The position numbers and the translations under genes were made by a program. From Micropterix aruncella (Eukaryota > Arthropoda > Insecta > Lepidoptera > Micropterigidae): a DNA stretch of 64,000 nt. Below, one piece after another: positions 1 through 13,205 of this stretch. How positions within the stretch are numbered: position 1 is the first letter of the stretch; each line of letters starts with the position of its first letter. Location of the stretch: the NCBI GenBank assembly GCA_944548615.1, contig OX155964.1, positions 14,722,980 to 14,786,979 on the forward strand. The letters are read 5' to 3'. The notes beneath the pieces are model-generated. The model saw only the letters and a list, made by a program, of their open reading frames with translations. It was not told where the DNA came from and did not search any database.

Positions 1-460
1 TCAAGTTTCATTTTTTTTTAAACTCTCTCTATACTATTGAATATCTATGATATTGAACATTTTCAAAGCCTATTTGATTTTAAAATGTTTTTCAAAGGAT
101 TTTATTTTTCTATGGTTTTAAAATATTTCTAAGTATTCTGTAGTTTTGAATATTTTCGAAGACTATTTGACTTTAAAATGATTTTCAAATTATTTTATTT
201 TTCTATGTTTTCAAAATATTTCAAAGTATTCTATAGTTTTGAATATTTTCAAAAACTATTAGATTTTAAAATGATTTTAATTTTTTTTTAATTTTCTATG
301 GTTTCAAAATATTTCTAAGTATTCTATAGTTTTGAATATTTTCAAAGACTATTTGATTTTAAAATGATTTTTAAATTGTTTAATTTTTCTATAATTTCAA
401 AATATTTATAAGTATTCTATAGTTTTGAATATTTTCAAAGACTATTTGATTTTAAAATTC
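1..460. repeat. 93-bp AT-rich tandem satellite
   Basis: A unit containing TTGAATATTTTCAAAGACTA, then a T-rich part and TTTCTAAGTATTCTATAG, recurs at about 146, 239, 332 and 425, a period of exactly 93 bp, with a more diverged unit near 52. The array is cut by the window edge, so its true length is unknown. Unit lengths agree although the bases have diverged. Confidence 0.9.
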
Positions 461-3400
461 CCGTGCTTTTTCTGGTTTAAATGACGTGTCGCAACCTTCA
501 ATCAGTGCATATCCTATCAATGCTCTTTGTAAGCTAAATATCTTACAGCCAACCACTTATTTTCAACTTACGAAAATGTTACATCTGCATGCCGAAATGT
601 CCTTCGTTGCTCACTCCTGATGGCGAAACTGCTTTTCAAAATCAATATTCAAAATCAATATTTTACCTGTACATGGTTTATGCGTCTTTCAGTATTTTTT
701 TATTGAATTTCAGGTTTTTCACGCAAATTAACTAAACTATTCGAGATTACAAGTTTCGAATAGTGGTCCCTTCAGAAAATATTTTCAATTGTTTTACGCT
801 TATTGGAGTCGATCTATTTTTTATATAATGAGCATCGTATCGATCGAATCTTGGGGTTTAAAACTATCTCATTTTCTTATATCTCGGACTGAAAACAACA
901 TCGCTTTCTCATGTCTTCAGACTGAAATTTCACGCTGATTCTATGGCGTTTCTCAAAAAACGAAATATGTTTTCTTACGCTTCCCCATTAACTAAAATAC
1001 ATGTAGAGTATTATAATAAGTTATAACAAAGATGGCATAAACATCCATTAATAAAAAACAAATATAAAAAATAAAATACTTACTGCTGTTTGCTTTCTCG
1101 TGACGATGCGTGACGACGCGGCACTGCGGTGTAGAAGAATAAAATATTACGTGAGCGGGAACTGATAAGAGCTAACCGAAAAAGACGTGCTCCCGCTTCG
1201 AATAGCAGCAGGGAAGTGAATCTATTTCATAGCGCGCCTGTGTATTTATTAACGCGGCCAGCCCATACAAAAAATGTATGGAGAATCTGATACCTGATTT
1301 TCTGGGATTTATTGTATAAAATCGTATTACAATCATTGAAATTTAAATAGCTTATAGTGAAGATATGTCATTTAACTTTCTTTTATAATAATTTGTAATT
1401 CAAATTAGTTATTATTTTCCCAGTGAGGACTAAAACCCCGCGCCCATTTTTGTATATTTTCTCGTGTGTTTTTATAAAAAACTACGCAAACTATTGCCAA
1501 ATTTATTAGCTCACCTTATAAATGACTTATTGATAAAAACGAGTGTTTTTTGTCACTGCTTTTATTAGCGTAGTTTTAGCGGAATAACTAAAACGCTAGA
1601 CCCTAATTTGAGAAATTTCGTGCAGCACCCTCTTAAATAACGCGCAACGCGCATTGTGCCCAGTTTGAAATATCAAAGGTGCCGTTTGCGCATGGTGCGG
1701 AAATGCGTCCGTATGTATTATGAATTGTCAAGGTGAGTAAGTATTTTTATATTAATTACATAAACATGACAATCGCGTCGGCAGCTGCTAATTTCTCCCA
1801 CCAGAGGGCGAGGAGCCAGCGAGCTTGTGCCAGAGTTGGCATATTATGTACAATATAAATTCATTAGTACGATTATTTTGGCAGTTGTGAGATGTACGAT
1901 CGGAAGATCTACCAACCAGATCGTACATCGTATGAAAATAGTTATGCATTATTATATGTTTTTTTATTTATTGACTATGTTGAAATTGGTTTTACCTCCG
2001 TGTATATAAAATGTTTGCTAAAAATAAAAAGTTTCTTGTAAGATCACGCTGCGTGATCTTCTTATTAACCTTAATTTAACATTGTATTACAACTATGTAA
2101 TACCAAAATTTAGTTTTTTGCATAATTTCACTATTTGCCCGGCAGTATAAATCTGAAAAGCGTGCGTATCTTACAGCTGTATCAAGTATTTTTTTCTACA
2201 CATGGCAGCCTATGTCTGATATCAAACCCGGGAACTGAAGAAGAAGAAGAAGAATATATACATAAAGGAGAAGAAGACATCATTTGGCACACATTAATTA
2301 AGTACTTAGAGCTTAACCCTAGAAAGATGGTCTGCAAAAAATGACGCAATGGTGAGCGACGTATTGCCCTCACTTTTTAAATATAGGTAATCAAGCGCCG
2401 TGCATACCAGACATCTCATTCGTCACTCAGACCTACAGTTAGGTGTACCTACGTGTTCTTAGGTAAGTACCACCAATTTTTAAAGATGGCTTTAAATGCG
2501 AAAAACTTTTTATGTCGAGAGCATAATATGGACATACCCATGTCAAAGCTGTTTTAGACGCATTAAAAGAATTTAACTGATTCCTATCTCATACATACTG
2601 TCTTATTAACTTAAAACTAATGTTAGAATTTATAATTAAAATATTTGATAATTAATATTTAATATATTTGTTGTGTGATAAAAGGACAAGTTTTGTATAT
2701 TTAGTTCAATTTTGAAGAAGTGTTTTTGTTTTATTTTTATAAAATATAATTAAGTACATAAATACTGCATAATGTGCATATATTGCATAATATAAAACAA
2801 CATATTATGTTGTTTTCTTTACATATAATAAAAATAACATCATTTGATTTTTCATATTAATATTACGTTATCGTAACGTAACTTGTACGCATGATTATCT
2901 AGTATGCATGATACATCATATTATGATTATATTACATAATTACTATATTATAACTGTCAAAATGTATTCACATTGCACTGAATGAGTTCTTTTGTCCGAG
3001 GCGGCGTATTTTTAGAAATTAATGCTCTTGAGAAACGCGCTGACTCCACGCTTCATTCATCCCTTAATGAGCTGCTGGAAAGGAGGCTATCTGCTCTTTT
3101 TAGTGCAATGCAATTCAGCACCTCGAAATTACTCTTCTTTCTGCTGCGAAGTAATGAAAAATGTTTTCATCATATTTCTATTCTTGAATGTAATTATGTT
3201 ACTAACTAAGCCTGCGTCCCTTTGGGCTATCTCCGGTCCAGAATTCGCATGATTTACAGCATGAAGTTCAACAAACGTCAGCACGTCATTACGTTTGGTC
3301 TATGGTTTCAAAGAATATGCAAAGGAATGTATAGAATTCACAGAGAAATTCAGCAGCAAGTGTTGTAGACAGGTAGACATGAAAATTTCATGGTAGACAT

Positions 3401-3721
3401 GAAAATACCAAAGAACTTTATATATTTTTTGTTTTTGAAAGTTTTATTATTTATAAACTTATTATTAACTTTAATATAAAAAAAACGATGAAATTACATA
3501 CAGTTTATAGTCATCTACGAAAAAAAATATAACAGCAAACAGCAGGAAAGTGAATGGATAGGAGAGCGATATCTCGTAGGTTTGAGGCAATTGAAGAAAG
3601 ACACAAAACTACGATATAACAACGAAGGAATGAGGAGAGCTGGCAAGACAGAACTCAATTCTTACCGAATTAGACAAAAATCTGACAATTAGAAAGAAGT
3701 TGCCTGGAAGAAAGTTTGTTT
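461..3721. other. AT-rich non-coding stretch, no gene seen
   Basis: No open frame here looks like a known protein. Two short perfect hairpins are visible: GATGTACGATC at 1891-1901 with its complement at 1919-1929, and AAGATCACGC/GCGTGATCTT at 2039-2059 with a single unpaired base. A GAA-rich run lies near 2238. I see no transposon ends. Confidence 0.6.
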
Positions 3722-3980
3722 CTTTTTTGTTAGTTTTCTACTATTTATTGTGAAATTTCCCAGTGGGCGGGTTTATTGTCATATATCCAACACACTTACA
3801 TTGCTAGCAGGTGTTTATATGTATGTGTGCGTGTAACGCGTGTAAGCGTGTGTCTTGTTATTGCATTCTATCGACAGAATTAAAATGAAATCCTGTTAAT
3901 TTTATCCCAAAGGAAATTGGTGACTCAGCCGGGAATCGAATCCACAACCCAACAATGAAAGATCAGGCGACCAGGCGTAC
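3722..3980 (-). mobile_element. tRNA-derived SINE, copy A
   Basis: Read on the minus strand this copy has a tRNA-like head ending in a B-box (GGATTCGATTCCCGGC), then a body TGTCGATAGAATGCAATAAC, and a tail AATAAACCCGCCCACTGGG before an A-rich end near 3722. The same order occurs at 5388-5655 and, headless, at 16290-16508. The B-box matches the pol III internal promoter consensus GGTTCGANNCC with one change. The head of this copy is more damaged than that of copy B. Confidence 0.82.
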
Positions 3981-4129
3981 ATCTGGATACCTAATCTGGA
4001 ACTGACGAGAAGGAAAACAATATTCTTTTCTCCCTCATCATAATTCTAAACTCACTTAATTTTTTAATATTCGCATTAGCTTGTTAAATGATGGTCGATA
4101 ATTTCCATAGAGAAAGTGTTGTTATTATA

Positions 4130-4640
4130 TAACCACAGTGTGGACTCCTGATATACCAGTGCAGTGGAACAGGGACCACGGCAAGGCAGTTCAATCGATT
4201 GCCTGGTTCAGTTGGGTATATTATATATGAGTATGACTACTCCGATCCCATACAGAGGCGAAGTATTCTGCCACCGAGCACACCATTCCCAGTCTGGTGG
4301 TTCGCAAAATACCCAGCCCGACAAAACACCCTGCCAGTGAGTTTCTGAGGGTTGTCGTTTCTGTCAGCTAGTTCCCCTTATTGTTCTCGGGGTGTGTATT
4401 TGGACAGGAAATTGGATCCTTTATTCACTGTCATCCGCATACATAAATTTCTTCGAAAGAACCTGTGGATGTTAGAAGTGTACGCATTGGACAAGATAGG
4501 GGCTAGTGGTGACCCTTGGGGTAAACTGATTTGGAGCTTGGCTATCTCATTCTATGAGACTTCATTTATGTCCATTTCGTCGTTATGCCTGTATCGAGCT
4601 GCACTTTTGAACTTCAGTTTACCAAGACGTAGAGCAAACA
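4130..4640 (-). pseudogene. non-LTR retrotransposon reverse transcriptase fragment
   Basis: Minus-strand translation, with frameshifts, gives RT signature blocks in the right order: LPQGSPLAPILSN (LPQGS codons at 4510-4524), then KKFMYADD with the YADD catalytic box at 4430-4441, then a thumb-like CSVAEYFASVWDRSSHT near 4233-4270. This order (B block, YADD, then AEYxxxVWxRSxHT) is characteristic of insect non-LTR elements of the jockey-like group. Stop codons follow YADD and frames shift at least twice, so it is dead. No endonuclease or 3' tail was identified. The long plus-strand open frame at 4352-4909 is an antisense shadow of this remnant. Confidence 0.78.
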
Positions 4641-5387
4641 CTCATATGAAAAGGGGCCCTGCAAAGACCGTAATAGATAATATTCTCCCCTTATTTCCGG
4701 CTCATTTTTTAAAGCCTGTGGTACATATACTTCATCAACTACCACACCAGTGTGTCTTCACCGCGCACGTACTACGATACCATGGTTTATTTACCGTATA
4801 CCTGCTACCATACCAGGGTTTTATTACCACCTACTTCAAAGTGAAGAATTCGTCATTCATAGCCCACTCGCTTCAATCTACCCACGGAAAGGGTGAGAAA
4901 TTGGGTTAGCATGTTAACACGTACTTTGGAGGGTGAACAAAATTAGATTTACATCCTTTGAGTTTCCCGCGAAGCTCTTTCTGTATCAAATTTGATATTA
5001 TCTGGGAGTAGCGCCGATACGACGCAGGCTGTTATCAGGCACCTATTTACATATCAGTCTAATGGAGAATTTTGCTGGCGTTTAATTTAATTTGGTTGAA
5101 GTGATGAAACAGAGGAATTTCCTAATGGGGTCCATTTAAACCAAACGTATCGCGTGTATAGCTCCCAATTTGTGCTTTAAATAATTACAAAGCACTCGCT
5201 TTGGATCGAGTTAGGAGCCAAATATCAATATTAAACGGTAAATAGTATATTACTGCTTAAGTATTTCCTTGTAACAGTTAGGAGCTGTTAATTTTTATAT
5301 TCAAAACTTTTATATTCTTCTGAAGAGCATGCTCAGAGGAACAAAATGACAGTTTGAATCGAACGAGCAATCCACATGAACTATTTG
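4641..5387. other. no feature recognised
   Basis: Probably the eroded upstream part of the minus-strand LINE just described, but no conserved block can be read. A (GTTT)n run at 5386-5402 belongs to the tail of the next SINE. Confidence 0.4.
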
Positions 5388-5655
5388 TTTGTTTGTTTGT
5401 TTATACTCTTTATTGTGATATTTTGCAATGGGCGGGTTTATTATCATACGACAATCTCTTACAACCAACCCTAGTGTGAAGTGTTTACATACATACGTGT
5501 AACATGTCAGTACATGTGTGTCTTGTTATTGCATTCGATCGACAGAACTGAAATGAAATTCCGTTAATTTTGTCCCAATTGAAAATGGTGACGTAACCAG
5601 GAATCGAACCAGGAACCTAACAATAGGCGATCTAACCACTATGACACCGGACCAT
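5388..5655 (-). mobile_element. tRNA-derived SINE, copy B (best head)
   Basis: On the minus strand the element starts GGTCCGGTGTCATAGTGGTT (A-box region) and continues to a perfect B-box GGTTCGATTCC about 40 nt later, the spacing of a tRNA gene. The body matches copies at 3722-3980 and 16290-16508, and the 3' end is a (AAAC)n tail. Anticodon identity cannot be assigned safely. Known tRNA SINEs are transcribed by pol III and moved by a partner LINE; no LINE with the same tail was recognised here. Confidence 0.88.
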
Positions 5656-5699
5656 ATTCTGGGTCCCTTTAAACTAAATATATCGCGTGTATGACTCTT

Positions 5700-6910
5700 A
5701 AATTGTGTTTGAAATAATTACAAAGCACTCGTTTTGGATCGACCTAGCCGCTATATATCGAGATTTAAACGGTAATTGGGGAATTTGCTCCAAAAGAATT
5801 ATCCATCCAGTAGAGGTAGCACAGAAGCTGATAATTAAAATTCGTAAACCGTACAGATACCCTTCGGAAAAACTTTTTGAAGAGTTAAGTGTACTTGAAG
5901 TAAGGCAACTTTATTTAAAATATTGTCTGGTTTTTTTCAATTCAAAATAAGAGAGCACCCACCGTACAAGGCGATCCGTGGCAGATATGATAGACGACTG
6001 TAGAACGAAAACAACCTTTGGTCAGGGGCATCTTATGAGTATACAACAAATTGGATGAGTCGATAAAGATTGTATACAAAAAAGACCAATTTAAAAAACG
6101 GTGTCACATGTGGCATCTGAATGAAGGTCGGCATGTAAGCCACCAAATATTTAACCTTCTTATGTAGATATATTTAATTTAAATACATTGTATTATTATT
6201 ATTAATATTTTGTTTATTCGCTCTTCTTGTGTTTTTAATCTTTTTTAAATTCAATTATATTAAAATATATATTTTAACATGTAACATGGACATTTTATAT
6301 ATAATTGTATCCTCTGACTATTTCAATTTGATATTTTAACTATTAATTGCAATATTATTTTTCCATTTATTGCGTTTCATCGATATTATATTATTATTAT
6401 TCAATTTGATTATTTCACCATTTATTGAATGTTATTTTTCCATCCGTAATGATTATTTACTTTTCACGTGTTATTAAAATTCCTTTTACCACCTATCATG
6501 TACACTTTATTTCAAAAAATATTATTATGCATTGTAGGATAGGTATGTTTTAGATATTATTCGTAGACTGACAGACTAAAAGATGCATCTACATGTAGAT
6601 GACTTAGTTTTTAGAATAATAATTAACTTGTACCTACAGTGTTTATTATTATTAGTTAATTTTTATTATTACTTGATGCCTAGCATATTTGTTTTTAATT
6701 AAGTAGTCTAAAGTATGCACAAGCCACTGTTTACTTGGTACGCTTGCCTTAGTACGGGCCTGGGCCTAGTTAGGTGTCGTTGATTTGAAAAAAATGTGGT
6801 GTGCGGTGCTCTCTATTTTGCTACTATTTATATTTAAGCCTCTAGTGTTAAAGTTACAATGTACTCCAGTGAAAAATGTGCTTTTCTTTAAATAAATAAA
6901 ATAAAAAATA
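5700..6910 (+). pseudogene. LINE 3' end: RT C-terminal fragment plus 3' UTR
   Basis: The frame ending at 5950 contains RKPYRYPSEKLFEEL and SVLEVRQLYLKY, the block that follows the RT thumb in insect jockey/CR1-like LINEs (RPFRYPT...VLTVRQL type). Downstream the frame decays. From about 6305 the sequence matches 24417-24945: shared landmarks are GTATCCTCTGACTATTT, CAAGCC-TGTTTACTTGGTAC, ACGGGCCT-GGCCTAGTTAGG and CTCTCT-TTTGCTACTATTTA, ending in CTTTTCTTTAAATAAAT. That shared part is therefore the 3' UTR of one LINE family. Only the last fifth of the protein remains. Confidence 0.8.
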
Positions 6911-6954
6911 GTATAATGCTGCATAAGTGTCTACTTGTAACACTTTGTAGCTGT

Positions 6955-7350
6955 CGTCTGCAACGGGCGAACCTGACAGCTCAGGCTATTATAATGATAT
7001 ATATGGTTATTTTAGCAGTGAGATAATTATACGGAGATTTAGGGACAGCACAGTCCACAGTCTAGCTCCGCCAACATGCCCGTAAGAAGCCGACAACTTA
7101 CCGCGAGGCACTGGAATTTGAAACCAGCGGGCCAACCTCATACCCTTATTTCCAGATTTGACCGGATTTGGCCGGATTCGAGGTTGCTTGCACGGTCTCT
7201 ACCTAACGTAAGCGATTATTCAGTTTGAATATTTTGCGGACTGAGACAACCTTTGCCCGCCATAGTCACTCGGGATCGGGTGGCAGACGGATCGATTCAA
7301 GGGTTGAATACGTCAGGTTGGCCTATACGTCTCCAGGCCTCCCTGGTTAT
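6955..7350 (+). mobile_element. SINE-like family S, old diverged copy
   Basis: Shares in order with the fresher family-S copies: CAACGGGCGAACCTGACAGC, ACAGTCCACAGTCTAGCTCC, CCCGTAAGAAGCCGACAACT, TACCGCGAGGCA, GATTCGAGGTTGCTTGCACG, CCTTTGCCCG and CGGGATCGGGTGGCAGACGG. Divergence and indels are much greater than in the other copies, so this is an early insertion. The 3' third is not recognisable. Confidence 0.8.
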
Positions 7351-7959
7351 TCGCCGGCTGGGTTTTTTTTCCATCATTTTTTGTAGTTATAAGCGCCAAA
7401 TTGCCTCCCGGGGAAGGTAGCCCGGTTTGCCCCCCAACCCCCCTCCCCCCTCCCTCTTAGATCTGGTGCTGTGTCCCAAAAACGCCAAGAATTTCGAACG
7501 GGGAACCGTTCATGCCATTATTTTTTGTAGTTACAAGGGCCAATTCTCGCTTCATATCTGTCGGCGCGGCGCGGACGCTGTGCCGTGTCCACTCGTGACC
7601 CGCGTCAAAATAAATAGGCGTCGTGTTGTAGGCAGTTCTCGTCAGAGAAGAGAGGCCATAATAAATTCAACGAGAGGGCCACTTACGCTGATGGAGCGCG
7701 CGAGGTCGGCTTTATGATTGAGCCGAGGGCCCTTAATATCGGCGGACATATTTCGATTTCGCTATTTGTCATAATGACGAGGGTGCGCGATGTTGAAGAG
7801 GAGACACGCCTCACCCGACCAACACAGCGCCGCCATTTTCTATTTTACCCGCGTAAAGATGGCGGACGTGTCGCTGGATGCGTTGCGCGCGGTGACCAGT
7901 TGCCCAACAAACAATCCTCAAACTAACAGTAACCTGAGACGTATCTACTGTCAAATAAA
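7351..7959 (+). other. GC-rich block, possible first exon or promoter (weak)
   Basis: Unlike its surroundings this stretch is GC-rich with many CpGs. It holds a strong initiation context AAAGATGGCGGAC at 7855-7867, also a YY1-like site, and a second YY1-like site in opposite orientation (CGCCGCCATTTTC) about 25 bp upstream. The frame from the ATG begins MADVSLDALRAVTSC and stays open to 8101, but the second half is a known dispersed repeat, so any real exon would end near 7930. No protein family is recognised. It could equally be the 5' region of an unrecognised element. Confidence 0.25.
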
Positions 7960-8345
7960 CATTGTAATTTCCTATTTACTTTATTTTACTTTTCCGGCGG
8001 TGAGAAAGTATTGTGAACGCACTTCTGTGTGTCTGTATGTGACTCTGTGTTTATTCCTCCTGGATAGCGCCCAAACACCATCTAGTTTAGCTGAAATTTA
8101 GCATGCATGCATTATTTGGTCTTGGCAAGAGTTAAAACGCAAGTTGGCAAGAGTTGTGAACGCTCCAAAATAAAATCGAGATGAAGACAAAAATATCCAT
8201 TTGGACACCCCCTGAGACAATTAGGACCACTTCCACACTGAAGTCTGTCTGTAAGTCTGTGTGTGTATGTGTATATTCGAGCTATAGCGATTGAGCTAAT
8301 ATTTGCCATGCAGGCATCATTTTGTCATGGCAAGAGTTGAAAAGA
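7960..8345 (-). repeat. dispersed repeat D, copy 1 with internal duplication
   Basis: Read on the minus strand, GGTGTTTGGGCGCTATCC, CAGACACACAGAAGTGCG and ACAATACTTTC match 22890-23070 on the plus strand in the same order. The section CTTGGCAAGAGTT / CATGGCAAGAGTTGAAAA occurs twice, near 8122 and 8318, so the repeat carries a diverged duplication of its core. It has no coding content and no visible terminal repeats. Confidence 0.7.
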
Positions 8346-9865
8346 TTGTAGTTGACTTAGATTCACCTGAGTCATACTTTAATCTCAAATATTGGACTCA
8401 AAGACTTGAAAATTTTTACGGTTGATTTTTTAGGTAGTGAACGCGCTATATTATAAAGTTGAAATTCAGATGGCCTGCTTCCCACCGAACTCCCGCTTTC
8501 TAACTAATTCCATTCGGGCTAGGTCGAATAGCTAGTTATTTAAAAAATAATTGCCAGGTGTGGAATATACCATGCCGCACTAAATATGAGGCAATCATGG
8601 ACATTATGTGTATGTAGGTTACAAAAGTAAATGGACATGTTTAATAAAAATGCTAAATGAAGCCTAGCCTGATATACATATAACTGATATAATTATTTAA
8701 TTTTACTGGCTGATAAAAGTGAGTATTTTAAATATTGGGAGGATGTATTTTACATGAGATTTTTCCCACCAAAAACTTCGGTGAAAATTCTATACGCCTT
8801 CGACTTATTTTGATAGAGGTTTTATTATTTAGGAAAGCATGTTTTGTGTTCAATTTACAGGTATTCATTTTTTTTAGGTAACAAATGCCTAAATCCAAAA
8901 AAAATGTAGATGATTTTGAACTCGGTGTTTGATAAAGAAAAATAACTTAATTTCCAAAACACTATTTTTTGCCAAGATATCCTTCAAGGATCTTATAAAC
9001 AGAATAGGGCAGAGGCATGTATTCCCTATCCCTAGGGGTAAGGCGTAAGGTTAAGGCCCTATCTCTAGTTGTTAAGGGGTATCGAGTCAAACTTAAAAGG
9101 GAATACTTGATGCCAAATTGACTTACAGATCGGCAATGGTCGACTGTTTTCAGTTCTATTTCGTGATTCATTTTAAAGATGGTTGCTGGGTTGCTAGGCA
9201 AATAGGTAAAATGACAAGACTAGTATTGCACCTGGTGCGAATCGATTTTATCGCTTTTTTGACAATCTTCCTAATATATTTGTTTATTTATTTAATTGTT
9301 CATTAATATGTAATGTCAACTTTAATATAATAGGAGGAAAAACGATTCTTATATTACAGATAATTATTTAATTTATTGCTTTTATTTATTATATGTAAAT
9401 TACTTTCTTATCAGCTGAATAGTGGGCATATCGAGCCATTACTATGGCATGTCTCATGATTCTCGTGGTATATAAAATTTTCCATAATAAATAATTTAAA
9501 TATTACGCTTCGCTGCTGAGGAGAATAGAAATTCATTAAAAATCATTCGATGAATAATTAATTATATTTAACGTCATATAAGCAATTAAACCTCATAAAA
9601 TGTACGGTCCCGCGATACTTTTTTACACCATCAAAACACAGCAAGCGCCCCACCTTGAAAGCATGCATGGTTGCTGCGAAATTTCTCTGAAAATTCCTTA
9701 CGTTTCTCTATATATTCTGCGGCTGCAGAGACCACAAGGAACAGCGAGGCGCTCTGACGTTGGCTAGGCCGGACGCTGCGAATTCTGGACCGCAGAGAGC
9801 CAAAACGAAAGCACCGTTTCAACTATCAGTGTACCGAGGGTCATTCATTTGCTGTCATTTACTTT
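8346..9865. other. AT-rich non-coding stretch
   Basis: Nothing recognised. Short open frames near 8962-9306 and 9631-9984 have no family resemblance, and the last of these runs into family-S sequence. Confidence 0.5.
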
Positions 9866-10085
9866 TGGGAGTTAATGGGCCCTTGCTGAGTTGGCCACGA
9901 AGACCCATTCTGTTCAGGGTTGGTCCCACTCACGGGTCAACACCTATCCGAGGGCCTCCACACATGAAGTGCGAGCCTGGGTAGGACTCTGGCCTTATGG
10001 TCAGTTTCCCCTAGGAATCAACCTTCTGGCGCTCCTGGACCGTCTGCGAACCGTGCGGCATAAGCCAATCGACTGTGCACTCTGA
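9866..10085 (-). mobile_element. family S, 3'-part fragment, inverted
   Basis: Begins GGGAGTTAATGGGCCCTTGC and continues GAGTTGGCCACGAAGACC, TCACGGGTCAACACCTATCC, GACCGTCTGCGAACCGTGCG and GCACTCTGACTAACA. This is the complement of the last third of family S as seen at 34768-35427. It stops at the block CTGACTAACA and is followed within about 6 bp by the start of a plus-strand copy. Confidence 0.88.
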
Positions 10086-10090
10086 CTAAC

Positions 10091-10550
10091 AACTTGGGTT
10101 GTCGACTACTGGCGGGCGAGCCCGTCATCTTAGAAAGTTTTAACGATTAGTCGTTCTATCTCCCTGGAGTGAGCGTAGAAGACTTGGGGACAAAACAGTC
10201 CACCATCTAGCTACGTCACAAACCCGTAAGAGGCCAACGCCTTAACCGCGAGATAGCCAGGAATGTTACCTGGCTGGCCGACACTCACGCCCTTACTTCC
10301 AATTGTGACCAGATTACTCCGGTCTCTCGATTGGTTACGAGTTCGAGGTCGCTTGCGCGGTCCTCTCCCTTACGAAGCGGTGAAACGGTGTATACCGAAT
10401 CTATCGCGGACCACAGTGTCCTTTGCCCGGCTCTTCACCCAGGATCGGATGGCCGATGGTCATTTCAAGAGCAGTCGCCGTAAGGTCCACAACCACCCCC
10501 GCTCTATAGGAAACAGTACAGCTTCCAGACTCCCCCGACTGTTAGATAGA
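10091..10550 (+). mobile_element. family S, plus copy lacking its last third
   Basis: Starts GGGTTGTCGACTACTGGCGG, then GATTAGTCGTTCTATCTCCC, AACCGCGAGATAGCCAGG, GGTTACGAGTTCGAGGTCGC, CTTACGAAGCGGTGAAACGG, and ends at CCCCCGACTGTTAG. Its end coincides with the TSD of the next, inverted copy (TGTTAGATAGA at 10540-10550). The missing last third is not found beyond that copy, so this one was already truncated. Confidence 0.9.
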
Positions 10551-11215
10551 GGGGGCTAACGGGCCCATGATGAGTTGGCCACGATGACCCATGTGTACAG
10601 GGTCGGTCACACTCACGGGTCAACACCCATCCGACGGCCTCCTCGCATGGGGTGCGAGGCCTGGGTAGGACACTGGGTCAACCAGTCTCCCCTGGGAATC
10701 AAACCTCTGGCGCCCCTGGACGGTCTGCGCACCGTGCGGGGTTTGCTCCAATCGGTTGTGCTTTCCGACTAACAGTCGGGGGAGTCTGGGAACTGTATTG
10801 TTTCCTATAGAGCGGGGGTGGTTGCGTACCTTATGGCGACTGCTCTGGAATTGACCATTGGCCATCCGATCCCGGGTAAGAGGCGGGCAAAGGACGCCTT
10901 GGTCCGCGAAGATTCGGTGCACTCCGTTTCACCGCTTCATAAGGGAGAGGACCGCGCAAGCGACCTCGAACTCGGAACCAATCGAGAGACCGGAGAAATC
11001 TGGTCACAATTGGAAGTGAGGGCGCGAGTTCTCGAGCCCGCCGGGTTTACTCCTGGCTTACTCGCGGTAAGGCGTTGGACTCTCACGGGTTGTGACGTAG
11101 CTGGACGTAGAATGTACTGTCCAAAGTCTCTACGTTCACTGCAGGGCGATAGAACGACTAATCGTTAAAACGTCCTGTGGTGACGGGCTCGCCCGTTGTA
11201 GTTGACACCGCAAGA
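10551..11215 (-). mobile_element. family S, full-length inverted copy with 11-bp TSD
   Basis: Full-length relative to 34768-35427, in reverse orientation, from GGGGGCTAACGGGCCC to GCCCGTTGTAGTTGACACC. It is flanked by the direct repeat TGTTAGATAGA at 10540-10550 and 11216-11226, so it is a separate insertion placed at the end of the preceding plus-strand copy. It contains GTTCTCGAGCCCGCCGGG and GGCGTTGGACTCTCACGGG, which on this strand resemble a tRNA A-box to anticodon-arm region; the B-box is not convincing. No A-tail or simple repeat is present at either end. Confidence 0.92.
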
Positions 11216-11226
11216 TGTTAGATAGA

Positions 11227-13205
<1,979 letters not shown>

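Noticed and set aside
4352..4909. A 185-residue plus-strand open frame
   Set aside because: It is antisense to clear RT blocks (LPQGSPLAP, MYADD) and its own sequence has no family resemblance.
5588..5655. A genuine tRNA gene
   Set aside because: The A-box and B-box are good, but the same head continues into a repeated SINE body with a tail in three places.
9866..11215. Open frames of about 100 residues repeated at several loci, as a possible protein family
   Set aside because: They follow family S in different frames and on both strands, are interrupted in several copies and show no conserved start or stop.
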